DNA of 64,000 nucleotides from Methanosarcinales archaeon. Lineage in GTDB: Archaea > Halobacteriota > Methanosarcinia > Methanosarcinales > Methanoperedenaceae. Below are positions 1-8,801 of this stretch, piece after piece; within the stretch, counting starts at the first letter, position 1; the number at the start of each line of letters is the position of its first letter. A program made the translations under genes and the position numbers. The notes beneath the pieces are model-generated. The model made no database searches and had not been told where the DNA came from. It worked only from the letters and a program-made list of their open reading frames with translations. The stretch lies in assembly GCA_905339155.1 (NCBI GenBank), contig CAJPFJ010000007.1, forward strand, positions 30,936-94,935. Reading direction: 5' to 3'.

Positions 1-330
1 AGCCGCATAATAGGGTTCAACGGTCTGTCCTCCCTGTACAAGGACTACGGGAACCCCATTTTTGTGCGCATCAAGCATACGATCACGTAGAGTAAGTGAC
101 AAAAAGCTTCGCTTTATGCCGCTTAAGAAGTTCACGTCACTTGATATGCGTCCGGCAAAGTGGACGCTTTTATCAAATGCATATGGAAATCTGACAGGTG
201 CCTCTTTGGTCATGAATTTCCATATTTCGGCTGCTGATACCTGCCGTCCGTTACTGAATTCGAGACCATTGGTCTCGGAAAATGCTGGTCCAAGTTCATC
301 CGGATACCTGAAAAGATCTCCTGAACTCAT
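1..330 (-). CDS. 2-hydroxyacyl-CoA dehydratase family subunit, partial (C-terminus beyond window)
   Basis: The frame runs from an ATG at 330 to the window edge, so only about 110 N-terminal residues are seen. Its start overlaps the stop of the preceding dehydratase gene as ATGA, which implies translational coupling. The N-terminus reads MSSGDLFRYPDELG, and the part near the edge (VVLVQGGQTVEPYYAA) has the glycine-rich strand that occurs early in dehydratase subunits. Position after an activase and a first HgdB-like subunit makes it the likely second subunit of the same two-component enzyme. No iron-sulfur cysteines fall in the visible part, so the assignment rests mainly on context. Confidence 0.6.
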   Translation of the reverse strand, partial: MSSGDLFRYPDELGPAFSETNGLEFSNGRQVSAAEIWKFMTKEAPVRFPYAFDKSVHFAGRISSDVNFLSGIKRSFLSLTLRDRMLDAHKNGVPVVLVQGGQTVEPYYAA

Positions 331-1514
331 GCTTCCATCACCTGGAGATTCTTATTTTTTACTAATTCCACGAAAGCCTCGGCTCTCGTTCGAATAGCTT
401 CGACATCAGAGCCTGCATATTCCGTATGGATCTCAAGCAGCGGTATTCCCTCTTTCCTGAGTACGTCCTTTGTTTCCCCGGCCTTGAAAGTGAAGGGATC
501 GCAGTATCTAAGTGTGTGATAGATTACTCCCTGTGCCCTGTAATCCTTTATTTGTTGCTTCAGATTCGCAAGTCGCCCGTCTGTTTCCAGGTCAAGATAA
601 GGCAGTGCTGCGTGAGGAACACGGTTGATATATGCATCTGCTATGCCGTTTATGGACGGCTCTTTAATATTGACGTTCAGTATCGGATTAAGACCGGACC
701 AGAGATCATCACCTACGATTCTTCCGCCAACCTTCTCAATAATACTTATCAGCTTTGTATCTTTGGGAGGAATTATGCTGCCTGATAGGAAGATACGGGC
801 ATCCCCATTAAGATTTCCAATTTTTGCTATGCCATGTTTTTCTTTTAGCTCTTTTAGAAGTTCCTGCAGTAATGAATTATATCGCCCCCTATCCAGGTAA
901 TATCCTGCATGTATCACATCGAAAACTTCACGCCATTTTATGGGTGCTTTATCAATTGCCTGGTAGTTGTAAAGTTCTTTAACGGATTTCCTTATACTAT
1001 TGTAAAGTTTGACGGAATCTGCAAGCTTATTCGTATCAAGTTTGTTTCCGGCAAATTCTTCTAATTTCTGTGTAAAGGCTTCCACTTCTTTGCGGAAATA
1101 AACCTGGCCTTCAGGTGAAGTAAAATTTCTTGGTACTCCAAGGATAATGGTATTTGCCTTGAAATAATATTTTATGAGCTCTGCAACGCGGTAAATTTGC
1201 AGGCAGGTCGCATCCACGGCAACCAGGTCCGAATTCCGGATATAGGGATCCTTATTTTCTGCAAAAAGACCCACGGTTTCTCTTGCGTATACGCAATTTT
1301 TTGTGGAGATATATCTTGCGCCGATCTCAACTAACCTGTCGTCTCCTCCTGCACCCAGCCTGATGGGAATTAATCCTAATGCATGGATTATCTCTTCAGG
1401 GATATTGTAATTAAGCCATCCAACTACTTTTGCTCCGGTTTTTTTTGCTTCTTCAAGTTCCAGAGGTCTTCCCTTTACTGCTTCTTCTATTTTTCTTAAA
1501 GTCTCTAATGCCAT
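327..1514 (-). CDS. 2-hydroxyacyl-CoA dehydratase / benzoyl-CoA reductase-type subunit (HgdB/BcrB family)
   Basis: This 395-residue protein matches the HgdB/BcrB/BcrC iron-sulfur family. Visible marks are the N-terminal GWLNYNIPEEIIHALG segment (family: G-x-Y-x-P-E-E-L-I-x-A-x-G), three conserved-position cysteines near residues 74 (KNCVYAR), 104 (DATCLQ) and 338 (RYCDPF), and the C-terminal TRAEAFVE signature. In the family such cysteines hold a [4Fe-4S] or double-cubane cluster receiving very low-potential electrons from the ATPase activase. It lies 2 nt after the activase stop and overlaps the next subunit by 4 nt, so the three are one operon. The substrate (2-hydroxyacyl-CoA, aromatic acyl-CoA or another small molecule) cannot be read from sequence. 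Confidence 0.85.
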   Translation of the reverse strand: MALETLRKIEEAVKGRPLELEEAKKTGAKVVGWLNYNIPEEIIHALGLIPIRLGAGGDDRLVEIGARYISTKNCVYARETVGLFAENKDPYIRNSDLVAVDATCLQIYRVAELIKYYFKANTIILGVPRNFTSPEGQVYFRKEVEAFTQKLEEFAGNKLDTNKLADSVKLYNSIRKSVKELYNYQAIDKAPIKWREVFDVIHAGYYLDRGRYNSLLQELLKELKEKHGIAKIGNLNGDARIFLSGSIIPPKDTKLISIIEKVGGRIVGDDLWSGLNPILNVNIKEPSINGIADAYINRVPHAALPYLDLETDGRLANLKQQIKDYRAQGVIYHTLRYCDPFTFKAGETKDVLRKEGIPLLEIHTEYAGSDVEAIRTRAEAFVELVKNKNLQVMEA

Positions 1515-1516
1515 AA

Positions 1517-2323
1517 TTACACCTTTTGGCCGTAGCTCCTGGCGAGCACTGCCGCTCCAAGAGCCCCAACTAACTGCGGGTCATATTCCGGCGCCACTAT
1601 CTTTGCTTTAAGTACTTCTTCCAGCGCAGCTTTCATCCCCACATTTTTTGCAACTCCTCCAGAGAAGAAAACATCGCTCTCCACACCGACACGGGAAAAC
1701 ATCCCTGATATCCTGTTGGCAATAGCGTGGTGTATTCCTTTAATGATATTCTCTGGTTTCTCGCCTCTTGCAAGCAGTGAGATCGTCTCAGATTCTGCAA
1801 AAACCGTGCATGTGCTGCTCATCGGGACGATTTCTTTTGCCTCTAATGACATCGGACCCAGGTCGTTCAGTTTAACTTTGAAAACATTTGCCATTACTTC
1901 AAGGAACCTGCCTGTGCCTGCTGCGCATTTGTCATTCATTGCAAAATCTACAACATTGCCCTTTTCATCCAGGCGGATCGCTTTGCAATCCTGTCCACCC
2001 ATGTCAATTATTGTCCTGGTTGTAGGGTGCAGGTAATGTGCTCCCCTTCCGTGGCAGGTAATCTCAGTTATTGTTTTATCTGCATAAGGCGCTGAGATCC
2101 TTCCATAACCGGTTGCAACTATGTATTTAAGGTCATCACGCGTGATTTTTGCAACGGTAAGCGCTTTCTCAAGAGCAAGCAAGCCACTCTCTTCTGAATT
2201 TAATCCTGATGGAACAAGACCATAGCCAGCTATTGAGCCATTTGATACAATTACCGATTTAGCTGTCAGCGAACCTACATCCACACCAGCGAATGGTGGT
2301 TTTATATTTTCTTTTTGTGTCAT
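1517..2323 (-). CDS. Acyl-CoA dehydratase activase (BadF/BadG/HgdC-type ATPase)
   Basis: A 268-residue ASKHA-fold ATPase that couples ATP hydrolysis to electron transfer into the partner dehydratase. The phosphate-binding motifs GVDVGSLTAKSVIV near the N-terminus and IIDMGGQD near residue 107 are intact. The two cysteines expected to bridge a [4Fe-4S] cluster across the dimer are at about 133 (NDKCAAGTGRF) and 172 (SSTCTVFAESE). The length fits the family (250-280). An ATG at 2323 follows a strong GAGGAGG ribosome-binding site. It is the first gene of the operon and has a TATA element about 48 nt upstream belonging to the repeated promoter family of this region. Confidence 0.9.
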   Translation of the reverse strand: MTQKENIKPPFAGVDVGSLTAKSVIVSNGSIAGYGLVPSGLNSEESGLLALEKALTVAKITRDDLKYIVATGYGRISAPYADKTITEITCHGRGAHYLHPTTRTIIDMGGQDCKAIRLDEKGNVVDFAMNDKCAAGTGRFLEVMANVFKVKLNDLGPMSLEAKEIVPMSSTCTVFAESETISLLARGEKPENIIKGIHHAIANRISGMFSRVGVESDVFFSGGVAKNVGMKAALEEVLKAKIVAPEYDPQLVGALGAAVLARSYGQKV

Positions 2324-2370
2324 ATCTTCCTCCTCTTTTAAATAAGAGTAATCTCAATATTGCCTGTGGA

Positions 2371-2400
2371 TATATCACAGTTTAGAAATCAGCAACTATC
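2371..2400 (-). promoter_or_regulatory. Promoter of the dehydratase operon, shared element copy 1
   Basis: On the plus strand TATATC (2371-2376) is followed after exactly 13 nt by CAGCAA (2390-2395). This matches four other upstream regions nearby. This copy lacks the further GTTGTC block present in most others. Confidence 0.5.
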
Positions 2401-2427
2401 GCCCCATTTCACCCAGAATCCGCATGA

Positions 2428-3615
2428 TTACGGCAATATTTTCCGATTCAATTCATTTTTCTCACTAACAAAAATATAAAGTGTCATGATCCCAAAAAGA
2501 GGTATGAACGACAGGAATATCGCCTGTATGCTGAAAAAATCTCCGATCATTCCTCCCAGCGTTGGTCCCAATATTGAGCCCATGGCAAAACCGAAAGAAA
2601 AAATGCCTGCTATCTTGCCCTTTTCTCCGTCTATATTCCCGATCTGTGTAAATGTAATAAGGGTAATTAAACCTGAGCTCATTCCAAGGACGACAGATGC
2701 TATTGAAATCTGAAATATATCCCTGCTCATTCCTATCACCAGCAAAGCGAGAATGGTTACAATAAAGCTGAATATATACAGGTTAGTATTATTTTTGCGA
2801 ACCAGCTGCCCGCATAAAAATACTACACATATCGTTGCTCCTCCTTTTAATGCTATTAACAAAGCGGCTACGTCAGGAGATAAACTAAGGTCTTTGATCA
2901 CAAGGACAATGATGAAGGTTGAAAATGTAATAAAAAATGCCCCATTAATACTCTCAATAATAGTTGCAGATACTAAAGACCTGTTTTTTGCAAGTGCCTT
3001 ATAATGATTTGAGGCATCTGTGAGCTTAAAATTTTTTGGTTTAACAGGTAAATTGCTTCCACCATTTGTCCGCGCAAGAATAACCAAAAACGGCGCCAGT
3101 AAAAATACTCCTGCAAGTGCGAAATAGCTTTTAAAGCTCATAGCTACTAAAGCTATCCCGCCAAGAATTGGTCCTATCAATGCACCACCCACACTCATCG
3201 AGCCCTTGAACCAGCCTCCTTTTTTTATGCCAATAATATCCATATTCTTGAAAAAATCAGCATTGAGTGAAGTTGTTCTTATAGATCTTGCCATACCGAA
3301 GAATACCATAATGAGAAGAAGAAGTTCAATACTTGATACATATGAGATGAGAACAATTATTGATGAACCCATCACAGCGCTTGCAGAGTACATCTTTTTC
3401 GAGCCTAAATAATCCACCATGAATCCCGCAGGTAATACTACAAGTAAATCCCCGATTCCAGCAATCCCTTTGATCAGACCGATCTGGGTGGAAGAGGCGT
3501 TCAGGCTGAGTGCGTAAATTGGTAGAATCAAATTCACCATACCCATCGCAATGCCGGTGCTGATATTTATGAGCATAAATTTTAAAATAAGCTCATTACC
3601 CTTGAAAATTTTCAC
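2428..3615 (-). CDS. MFS transporter (tandem paralogue 1)
   Basis: A 395-residue, roughly 12-helix major facilitator protein. The loop between helices 2 and 3 reads VDYLGSKKMYS, a degenerate form of the MFS D-x-x-G-R-K/R motif. The start is GTG at 3615, used also by its neighbour, giving MKIFKGNELI. It is a clear tandem duplicate of the next gene: N-termini align residue by residue and the upstream DNA is duplicated too. The TATA box lies only 22 nt before the start codon, so the mRNA is probably leaderless or nearly so. The substrate is unknown; drug or metabolite efflux is common in this group. Confidence 0.85.
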   Translation of the reverse strand: MKIFKGNELILKFMLINISTGIAMGMVNLILPIYALSLNASSTQIGLIKGIAGIGDLLVVLPAGFMVDYLGSKKMYSASAVMGSSIIVLISYVSSIELLLLIMVFFGMARSIRTTSLNADFFKNMDIIGIKKGGWFKGSMSVGGALIGPILGGIALVAMSFKSYFALAGVFLLAPFLVILARTNGGSNLPVKPKNFKLTDASNHYKALAKNRSLVSATIIESINGAFFITFSTFIIVLVIKDLSLSPDVAALLIALKGGATICVVFLCGQLVRKNNTNLYIFSFIVTILALLVIGMSRDIFQISIASVVLGMSSGLITLITFTQIGNIDGEKGKIAGIFSFGFAMGSILGPTLGGMIGDFFSIQAIFLSFIPLFGIMTLYIFVSEKNELNRKILP

Positions 3616-3636
3616 GGCTAAACTCTAAAAGACAAA

Positions 3637-3690
3637 TATATAGCACTATACAAATCAGCAAGTGTTACCGTATTTATTCGGAAAAACTAA
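3637..3690 (-). promoter_or_regulatory. Promoter of MFS gene 1, shared element copy 2
   Basis: Plus-strand TATATA (3637-3642), 13 nt, CAGCAA (3656-3661), 2 nt, GTTACC, then an AT-rich stretch ending in GGAAAAAC. Highly similar to the copy before MFS gene 2 because the promoter was duplicated with the gene. Confidence 0.55.
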
Positions 3691-3739
3691 TGTTTGAGGC
3701 AAATATTTCCCGGACTGCCTTAGAACCGTATAATCCGTT

Positions 3740-4960
3740 TTACCCAACAGTATTTTCTTCAACATTTTCAGGTAATTTGCTGATGTTTTCGGAGACAATT
3801 CTTTTACCGCTAATAAAGGTATGAATTGCCAGTGCGCTAAATGGAATAATAAAAGCAAGAAAAATCGCCTGTACACCATACAGATCTGCGATTATTCCAC
3901 CAAGCATAGGTCCTATGATCGCGCCGGCGCCGTTACCAAATGAAAAGAAACCTGTTATCTTACCTTTTTCTCCATCTAAACTTCCGACCTCTGTAAAATT
4001 GATCAGGGTGATCAGACCTGTACCTGCGCCATTTATCAACGATGCCAGCCCAAGCTGAATAGTATCTGTTCCATTCCCTAAAAGAAGAAGTGAAAGAATA
4101 GTTGTAATATAAGCGAATAAATATAATTTGTTATTGTTCTTCTGCAGGTATGCACCCCCGAAGAACGCTACAAGCAACGTGGACACCCCTTTTATAGAAA
4201 TAAGCGCTGCTGCTATACCCGGTGATAAACCAAGGTCTTTGATCACCATCACAGTAATAAAAACTGTAAATGTCATGAAAAATGCTGTATTGAGGCCATT
4301 TTTTATAGTTGCGCTAACCAGGGTCTTGTTCTTTGTAAGAGACTTATAATGGTTAGAACTATCGATCAAACTATGGTTCTGTGTTTTCACATGTGAGCTG
4401 ATCTCATTCTTTGAGGCAGCGTTTATCACCATGAATGGTATAAGTAAAATTGCGCCTGTTAAAAGAAAATAGCTTTTAAAACTAAAGGCTGTCACAGCTA
4501 TCCCGCCAAGCATAGGTCCGATCAAGGATGCTCCTATGGTCATTGAACCTTTGTACCATCCAGCTCTTTTTATGCCAATAGTGTTCATATTATTAAAAAA
4601 ATCAGCACTTAGCGCCGTCATCCTGAACGTTTTTGAGACACCGTAGAATAACATCGTAAATAAAATGAATTTAGAAGTTGCAGCCAGGGACAAAAGCATT
4701 ATTACTGCAGCACTACAAATGCAGCTTACTGAATATGTCTTTCTTGAACCTAAATAATCCACAATTAACCCGGCAGGCAGAACAAAAAGCACGTCTCCTA
4801 TGCCGGAAAAGCCTTTGATTAAACCTATTTCTGAGGAAGTTGCATTCAGGCTTAGGGCATAGACAGGGATTATAAAATTCATCATGCCAACTGCAATCCC
4901 GGAGCTGATGTTTATAAGCATGAATCTAAAAATAAGTTCGTTGCCCTGAAAAATTTTCAC
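3740..4960 (-). CDS. MFS transporter (tandem paralogue 2)
   Basis: A 406-residue, 12-helix MFS protein with the same layout as its neighbour, including VDYLGSRKTYS in the helix 2-3 loop and a short charged C-terminal tail (ENVEENTVG). The start codon is GTG at 4960. Identity to the neighbouring copy is high through the N-terminal half and spreads along the whole length, so this is an old duplication with both frames intact. It has its own TATA element 23 nt upstream, so the two are probably separate transcripts under one regulator. Substrate unknown. Confidence 0.85.
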   Translation of the reverse strand: MKIFQGNELIFRFMLINISSGIAVGMMNFIIPVYALSLNATSSEIGLIKGFSGIGDVLFVLPAGLIVDYLGSRKTYSVSCICSAAVIMLLSLAATSKFILFTMLFYGVSKTFRMTALSADFFNNMNTIGIKRAGWYKGSMTIGASLIGPMLGGIAVTAFSFKSYFLLTGAILLIPFMVINAASKNEISSHVKTQNHSLIDSSNHYKSLTKNKTLVSATIKNGLNTAFFMTFTVFITVMVIKDLGLSPGIAAALISIKGVSTLLVAFFGGAYLQKNNNKLYLFAYITTILSLLLLGNGTDTIQLGLASLINGAGTGLITLINFTEVGSLDGEKGKITGFFSFGNGAGAIIGPMLGGIIADLYGVQAIFLAFIIPFSALAIHTFISGKRIVSENISKLPENVEENTVG

Positions 4961-4982
4961 AGCTAAACTCTAAAAAAGCAGA

Positions 4983-5036
4983 TATATAGCACTATACAAA
5001 CCAGCAAGGGTTGTCGTATTTATTCGGAAAAGCGAA
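4983..5036 (-). promoter_or_regulatory. Promoter of MFS gene 2, shared element copy 3
   Basis: Plus-strand TATATA (4983-4988), 13 nt, CAGCAA (5002-5007), 2 nt, GTTGTC, then a tract ending in GGAAAAGCGAA. This fullest form is shared with the copy upstream of the LeuC-like gene. Confidence 0.55.
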
Positions 5037-5096
5037 TGTTTGAGGCAAGGTTCCTGTTGAGATAACGGTATTCTACCACAAATATTCATTCAATGA

Positions 5097-5184
5097 CATA
5101 TATCGGATATCTTGTTTTATTAACGATACCGATATATACATTGATAAACATATCGGTATAGTTTAATTATGTCCGATACCGATA
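5097..5184 (+). promoter_or_regulatory. Operator-like cluster of TACCGATA repeats before the Fic gene
   Basis: A perfect 9-bp inverted repeat TACCGATAT (5127-5135) / ATATCGGTA (5150-5158) sits just before the start codon. A further half-site (TATCGGATAT) lies at about 5101-5110 and another TACCGATA inside the first codons (5177-5184). The spacing of four half-sites around the start suggests autorepression, perhaps by the C-terminal winged helix of the Fic protein itself. Confidence 0.5.
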
Positions 5185-6095
5185 GTCCATTGATTCATAA
5201 GAAACTCCTCACTCGTATAGAAGAGAAAATGGGCCGCCTCAACTCGCTGCGCCCTCTTCCGGCAGATAGCGTAATAAGATTACATGATGAAATGCGTCTC
5301 CTTCATACCTATCATTCTAATGCAATAGAAGGGAATACCCTGACACTTTCTGAGACAAGACTTGTTCTTGAAGAAGGTACTACTATAGGAGGGAAGTCCC
5401 TGCGGGAGCATCTTGAAGCAACAAATAATGCAAAGGCATTTGATCTGATCGAAGATATTGCAAACAAGAAAAAACCAATAGACCATATTACAATCCAGCA
5501 AATTCATGAGCTTGTAACCGCTGGCATACTCGAAGAAGCAGGCAAATACAGAAGAATTAATGTCAGGATTACTGGCGCGGTAAAAACTCCGCCTGACTGG
5601 TCAAAGATAGTAAAACTGATGGATGAACTGGTTAAGAAAATATCAGAAAGTAAAACACATCCGGTTGAAACTGCTGCATACCTCCAGCATCGATTTGTAA
5701 AGATTCATCCATTTATTGATGGTAATGGCAGGGTAGCGCGTTTACTTACAAACCTGTACTTGTTCTCACGTGGATATCCGGTTATTGTCCTGAAAAGTGA
5801 AGAAAGAGGGAAATATTACAAATTTTTAAGGGCTGCTGATGCTGGAAATCTTGGCACTTTTGCCAATTTCATTGCAAAAGCCGTGGATGAGAGCCTGACA
5901 ATGTATCTGTCGATCTATGGAGGGATCGATGAATTGCTGCCATTGAAAGAGCTTGCAAAAGGAACTCCTTATTCACAGGAGTATCTGAGCCTGAGAGCAA
6001 GACAGGGAATTCTGGATGCTGTGAAAACCGGGAAATCATGGTATTCATCAAAACGGGCTGTGGAAGAGTATCTTTCTGAACATGGGATGAAGTGA
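5169..6095 (+). CDS. Fic/DOC family protein with C-terminal winged helix
   Basis: A 308-residue Fic protein, probable AMP-transferase acting on Tyr/Ser/Thr of a target protein. The active-site loop HPFIDGNGRVARL is near residue 180, with the catalytic His and the Mg/ATP-binding D-G-N-G-R. An N-terminal inhibitory helix motif SNAIEGN at 50-56 matches the (S/T)xxxE(G/N) pattern, so the enzyme is predicted to be self-inhibited (N-terminal inhibition, class II). The C-terminal 70 residues (PYSQEYLSLRARQG...) look like a winged helix, common in Fic proteins that regulate their own transcription. It stands alone, flanked by genes on the opposite strand. Confidence 0.9.
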   Translation: MSDTDSPLIHKKLLTRIEEKMGRLNSLRPLPADSVIRLHDEMRLLHTYHSNAIEGNTLTLSETRLVLEEGTTIGGKSLREHLEATNNAKAFDLIEDIANKKKPIDHITIQQIHELVTAGILEEAGKYRRINVRITGAVKTPPDWSKIVKLMDELVKKISESKTHPVETAAYLQHRFVKIHPFIDGNGRVARLLTNLYLFSRGYPVIVLKSEERGKYYKFLRAADAGNLGTFANFIAKAVDESLTMYLSIYGGIDELLPLKELAKGTPYSQEYLSLRARQGILDAVKTGKSWYSSKRAVEEYLSEHGMK

Positions 6096-6205
6096 ATGGA
6101 AAAAGAACAAGAATCAGGATTATGACCCGCAATATCCATATCAGATGTAATTTAGAGGTATCTCCAATAAAAGGTCTTTTGACTATCACTAAACTCCGTT
6201 GAATC

Positions 6206-6706
6206 TCAAACTGCACCAACCTTTTTCCGATGCCTGACCAGCCCGCCATCAGCCAGTATCTCACGAAGGAACTCAGGAAGTTTTGTAGCCTGGTATTTCA
6301 CATTTTCATGTACAATTATTCCATTTCCAGTATCTATTTCAATTGTATCCCCTTCTTCGCAGTCGATCCTGGCTTCAATAATTGTAAGACCTACATTGAT
6401 AGCATTCCTGAAAAATATCCTCGCGAAAGATCCAGCTACAACGCAGGCAATGCCAGCATATTTTAACGCCAGCGGCGCCTGTTCGCGAGATGATCCGCAT
6501 CCGAAATTCTCACCCGCCACTATTACATCACCCTTTTGCACTTTTGTTGAGAACTGCGGGTCTATTCCTTCCATTACATGTGCTGCAAATATAATCATCT
6601 CAGTAGTCCGCAGGTATTTTCCTGGAATAATCACGTCAGTATCTACATTATCGCCAAATTTCCACACTTTTCCGGTGATCTTGCCAGGATCATTTATGAT
6701 CGCCAT
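6206..6706 (-). CDS. leuD: Isopropylmalate isomerase / homoaconitase small subunit
   Basis: A 166-residue swivel-domain subunit of the aconitase superfamily, with the [16 protein letters not shown] signature and [10 protein letters not shown]. The specificity loop after the first strand reads YLRT (31-34). In Methanocaldococcus this loop was reported as YLRT in the homoaconitase subunit used for coenzyme B biosynthesis and different in the leucine-pathway enzyme, so homoaconitase activity is the better guess here; dual activity is possible. It follows the large subunit by 1 nt and forms the heterodimeric enzyme with it. The [4Fe-4S] cluster is on the partner. Confidence 0.85.
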   Translation of the reverse strand: MAIINDPGKITGKVWKFGDNVDTDVIIPGKYLRTTEMIIFAAHVMEGIDPQFSTKVQKGDVIVAGENFGCGSSREQAPLALKYAGIACVVAGSFARIFFRNAINVGLTIIEARIDCEEGDTIEIDTGNGIIVHENVKYQATKLPEFLREILADGGLVRHRKKVGAV

Positions 6707-6707
6707 A

Positions 6708-7952
6708 TCAAATAACCTCCCTTGGATCTGCTATCTCTCCACGCAATGCGCTTGCTGCTGCGGTCTGGGGCGAAGACAGGTAAATCAATCCTCCAGCCCC
6801 CATACGCCCTTTGAAGTTCCGATTGGATGTGGAAAGACATGTCTCGCCTTCGCATATCACTCCCTGGTGGGCGCCAAGGCACGGCCCGCATCCGGGCGGT
6901 GCAATAACAGCGCCTGCTTTAAGAAGTGTTGAAATTATCCCGGATTCTGTGGCTTTTATGAGTATTGAACGGGAAGCTGGCAACACGATCGTCCTGGTTT
7001 TTACTTGCTTTCCATTCAGGATCTTTGCAACAATCTCAAGGTCTTCGTATCTGCCATTAGTACAGGAACCTATGAAAACCTGGTCAAGTTGTGTCCCAAC
7101 GAGTTCGCTTATATTGAAAACATTATCCACTTCATGTGGTTTTGCGATCTGCGGTTCAAGGTTTGCCACATCATAATATAAATCTTCACAGTATGTAGCA
7201 TTTTCATCAGCATAAACCGGTTCATATTTTTCTTTTGCCTTTCCATTCAGAAAAGTAAAGGTTTTTTCATCAGCCGGAACTATACCGGTTTTTGCTCCCA
7301 TTTCTATGGACATATTGCATAATGTCATACGTTGCGCCATTGAAAGGTCATTAATTGTCTCTCCATAATATTCGATGGCTTTATAATTAGCACCATCGGT
7401 TCCTATGTTTTTTATTATATTAAGTGTCAGGTCTTTTGCCGATACGCCCTTTGAAAGCTTCCCTTCTACCGTTATTCTGATAGTCTGCGGAACGCGAAGC
7501 CAGAGTTTTCCTGAGGCAAATATCTCTGCCATATCCGTCGCCCCGACACCTGTTGCTAATGCCCCGAATGCCCCGTAAGTACATGAGTGCGAATCCGCGC
7601 CTATTATGAGTTTTCCAGGCAGTGCAAATCCATTTTCAGGAAGCACCTGGTGGCATATGCCCTCGCCTATGTCAAAGAAGTTAGTAATTCCCTGTTCGCG
7701 AACCCATTGCCTTATTCCATGATGCAGTTTTGCACCAGTATCGGTATGGGCGGGTGTATAGTGATCAAATGGTATTATGATTCGTCCCGGATCCCATACT
7801 TTCTTTATGCCCATCTCTTTAAAGGCTTTCACGGCAAGCACTCCCGTACCGTCATGCGCCATCGAATAATCAATATTTGCTATCACAAAATCATCGGCAG
7901 CGACTTGTTTTCCGGCTGCGCGGCTGAGAATTTTTTCGCTGATCGTTGGCAT
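6708..7952 (-). CDS. leuC: 3-isopropylmalate dehydratase / homoaconitase large subunit
   Basis: A 414-residue aconitase-family catalytic subunit, the usual length for the archaeal/short LeuC type. The cluster-binding cysteines appear in GSCTNGR near residue 297 and [11 protein letters not shown] near 354-357. [13 protein letters not shown] near 140 is the conserved substrate-binding stretch. With the small subunit it would isomerise 2-isopropylmalate or the homocitrate series en route to 2-oxosuberate for coenzyme B. It has a TATA element 29 nt upstream belonging to the shared promoter family, linking its control to the two MFS genes. Confidence 0.9.
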   Translation of the reverse strand: MPTISEKILSRAAGKQVAADDFVIANIDYSMAHDGTGVLAVKAFKEMGIKKVWDPGRIIIPFDHYTPAHTDTGAKLHHGIRQWVREQGITNFFDIGEGICHQVLPENGFALPGKLIIGADSHSCTYGAFGALATGVGATDMAEIFASGKLWLRVPQTIRITVEGKLSKGVSAKDLTLNIIKNIGTDGANYKAIEYYGETINDLSMAQRMTLCNMSIEMGAKTGIVPADEKTFTFLNGKAKEKYEPVYADENATYCEDLYYDVANLEPQIAKPHEVDNVFNISELVGTQLDQVFIGSCTNGRYEDLEIVAKILNGKQVKTRTIVLPASRSILIKATESGIISTLLKAGAVIAPPGCGPCLGAHQGVICEGETCLSTSNRNFKGRMGAGGLIYLSSPQTAAASALRGEIADPREVI

Positions 7953-7980
7953 GGTTATTTGCCAATTGTGTTAGAGCGGA

Positions 7981-8034
7981 TATATAGCACTTATTATATC
8001 AGCAAGTGTTGTCATATTTATTAGGAAAAGCGAA
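7981..8034 (-). promoter_or_regulatory. Promoter of the leuC-like gene, shared element copy 4
   Basis: Plus-strand TATATA (7981-7986), 13 nt, CAGCAA (8000-8005), 2 nt, GTTGTC (8008-8013), then a tract ending in GGAAAAGCGAA. It matches the MFS gene 2 promoter almost base for base although the coding regions are unrelated. Confidence 0.55.
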
Positions 8035-8051
8035 AGGTGGGGGCAAAACAG

Positions 8052-8801
8052 CTAATCCAGATCCTTCCTTAACTGTGCCGCTTTCGTAAAAAAACTATCC
8101 GTAGAGTAATGCAGCACAAGGCTTGACGCGATCATTCCTGCCACAAAGATCGAAGTAAAAATCGCTATCTGTATTGATGCAGCTTCCATCGGGTCAGCGC
8201 CTCCAAGCAGCATGCCAGTCATGACACCTGGTATCCACACAATGCCAAGGTTTTTCATATTATCTATGGAAGGTATCAAAGCCGAAAGAATGCCCTGTTT
8301 GAGGCATGCTGCTGCTGCAAGCTCGGGTTTGGCGCCCATGGCCAGATACGCTTCAACTTCAGACCGCCTGTTCTTTATCTCTCCTTTATACCTGTCTATA
8401 GCAAGCGAACTCACATTCATGGCATTGCCAATAAGGATGCTGCCGGTAGGGACAATATATCGTGCTTCCAGGGGGAAGATGCCCATCAGGAAAAAAGGGA
8501 GAAGTAACAATAAAGACGCAGAAGCTATCGAAACGATAGCGACTGGCAAACCCTTCTCAAGCTTTCCCGATCTTGAATAAGTGGTATATCCTGCGATTGC
8601 AGCCATAGCCACAAGCACAAAAAAACTCCAGAAAAGAGGCTTTTCAAACAATATCAGGATGATGGAGGCAAGTATCAGTATCTGTACCAGGGCTCTTGTA
8701 CCTGCCAGTAATATTTCCCTTCCGATGCCAAATCTGTGCGCATAAGCTGCTGACAGTATCACCAGAAAAACAGTAAGAGCAAGTGCAAGAGCTTCAAGCA
8801 T
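8052..8801 (-). CDS. fetB: ABC transporter permease, FetB/YbbM (UPF0014) family
   Basis: About 249 residues with six to seven hydrophobic helices and the UPF0014/FetB core (YIVPTGSILIGNAMNVSSLAIDRYKGEI). In Escherichia coli FetAB exports iron and helps under oxidative stress; a metal export role here is inference. I place the start at 8801 because that ATG overlaps the ATPase stop as ATGCTTGA, the typical coupled arrangement; an in-frame ATG at 8822 exists but lies deeper inside the upstream gene. The partner ATPase is immediately upstream. Confidence 0.8.
   Translation of the reverse strand: MLEALALALTVFLVILSAAYAHRFGIGREILLAGTRALVQILILASIILILFEKPLFWSFFVLVAMAAIAGYTTYSRSGKLEKGLPVAIVSIASASLLLLLPFFLMGIFPLEARYIVPTGSILIGNAMNVSSLAIDRYKGEIKNRRSEVEAYLAMGAKPELAAAACLKQGILSALIPSIDNMKNLGIVWIPGVMTGMLLGGADPMEAASIQIAIFTSIFVAGMIASSLVLHYSTDSFFTKAAQLRKDLD

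Noticed and set aside
3655..3879. 74-codon minus-strand frame between the MFS genes
   Set aside because: It overlaps the promoter and the end of MFS gene 2 in another frame and has no SD or homology.
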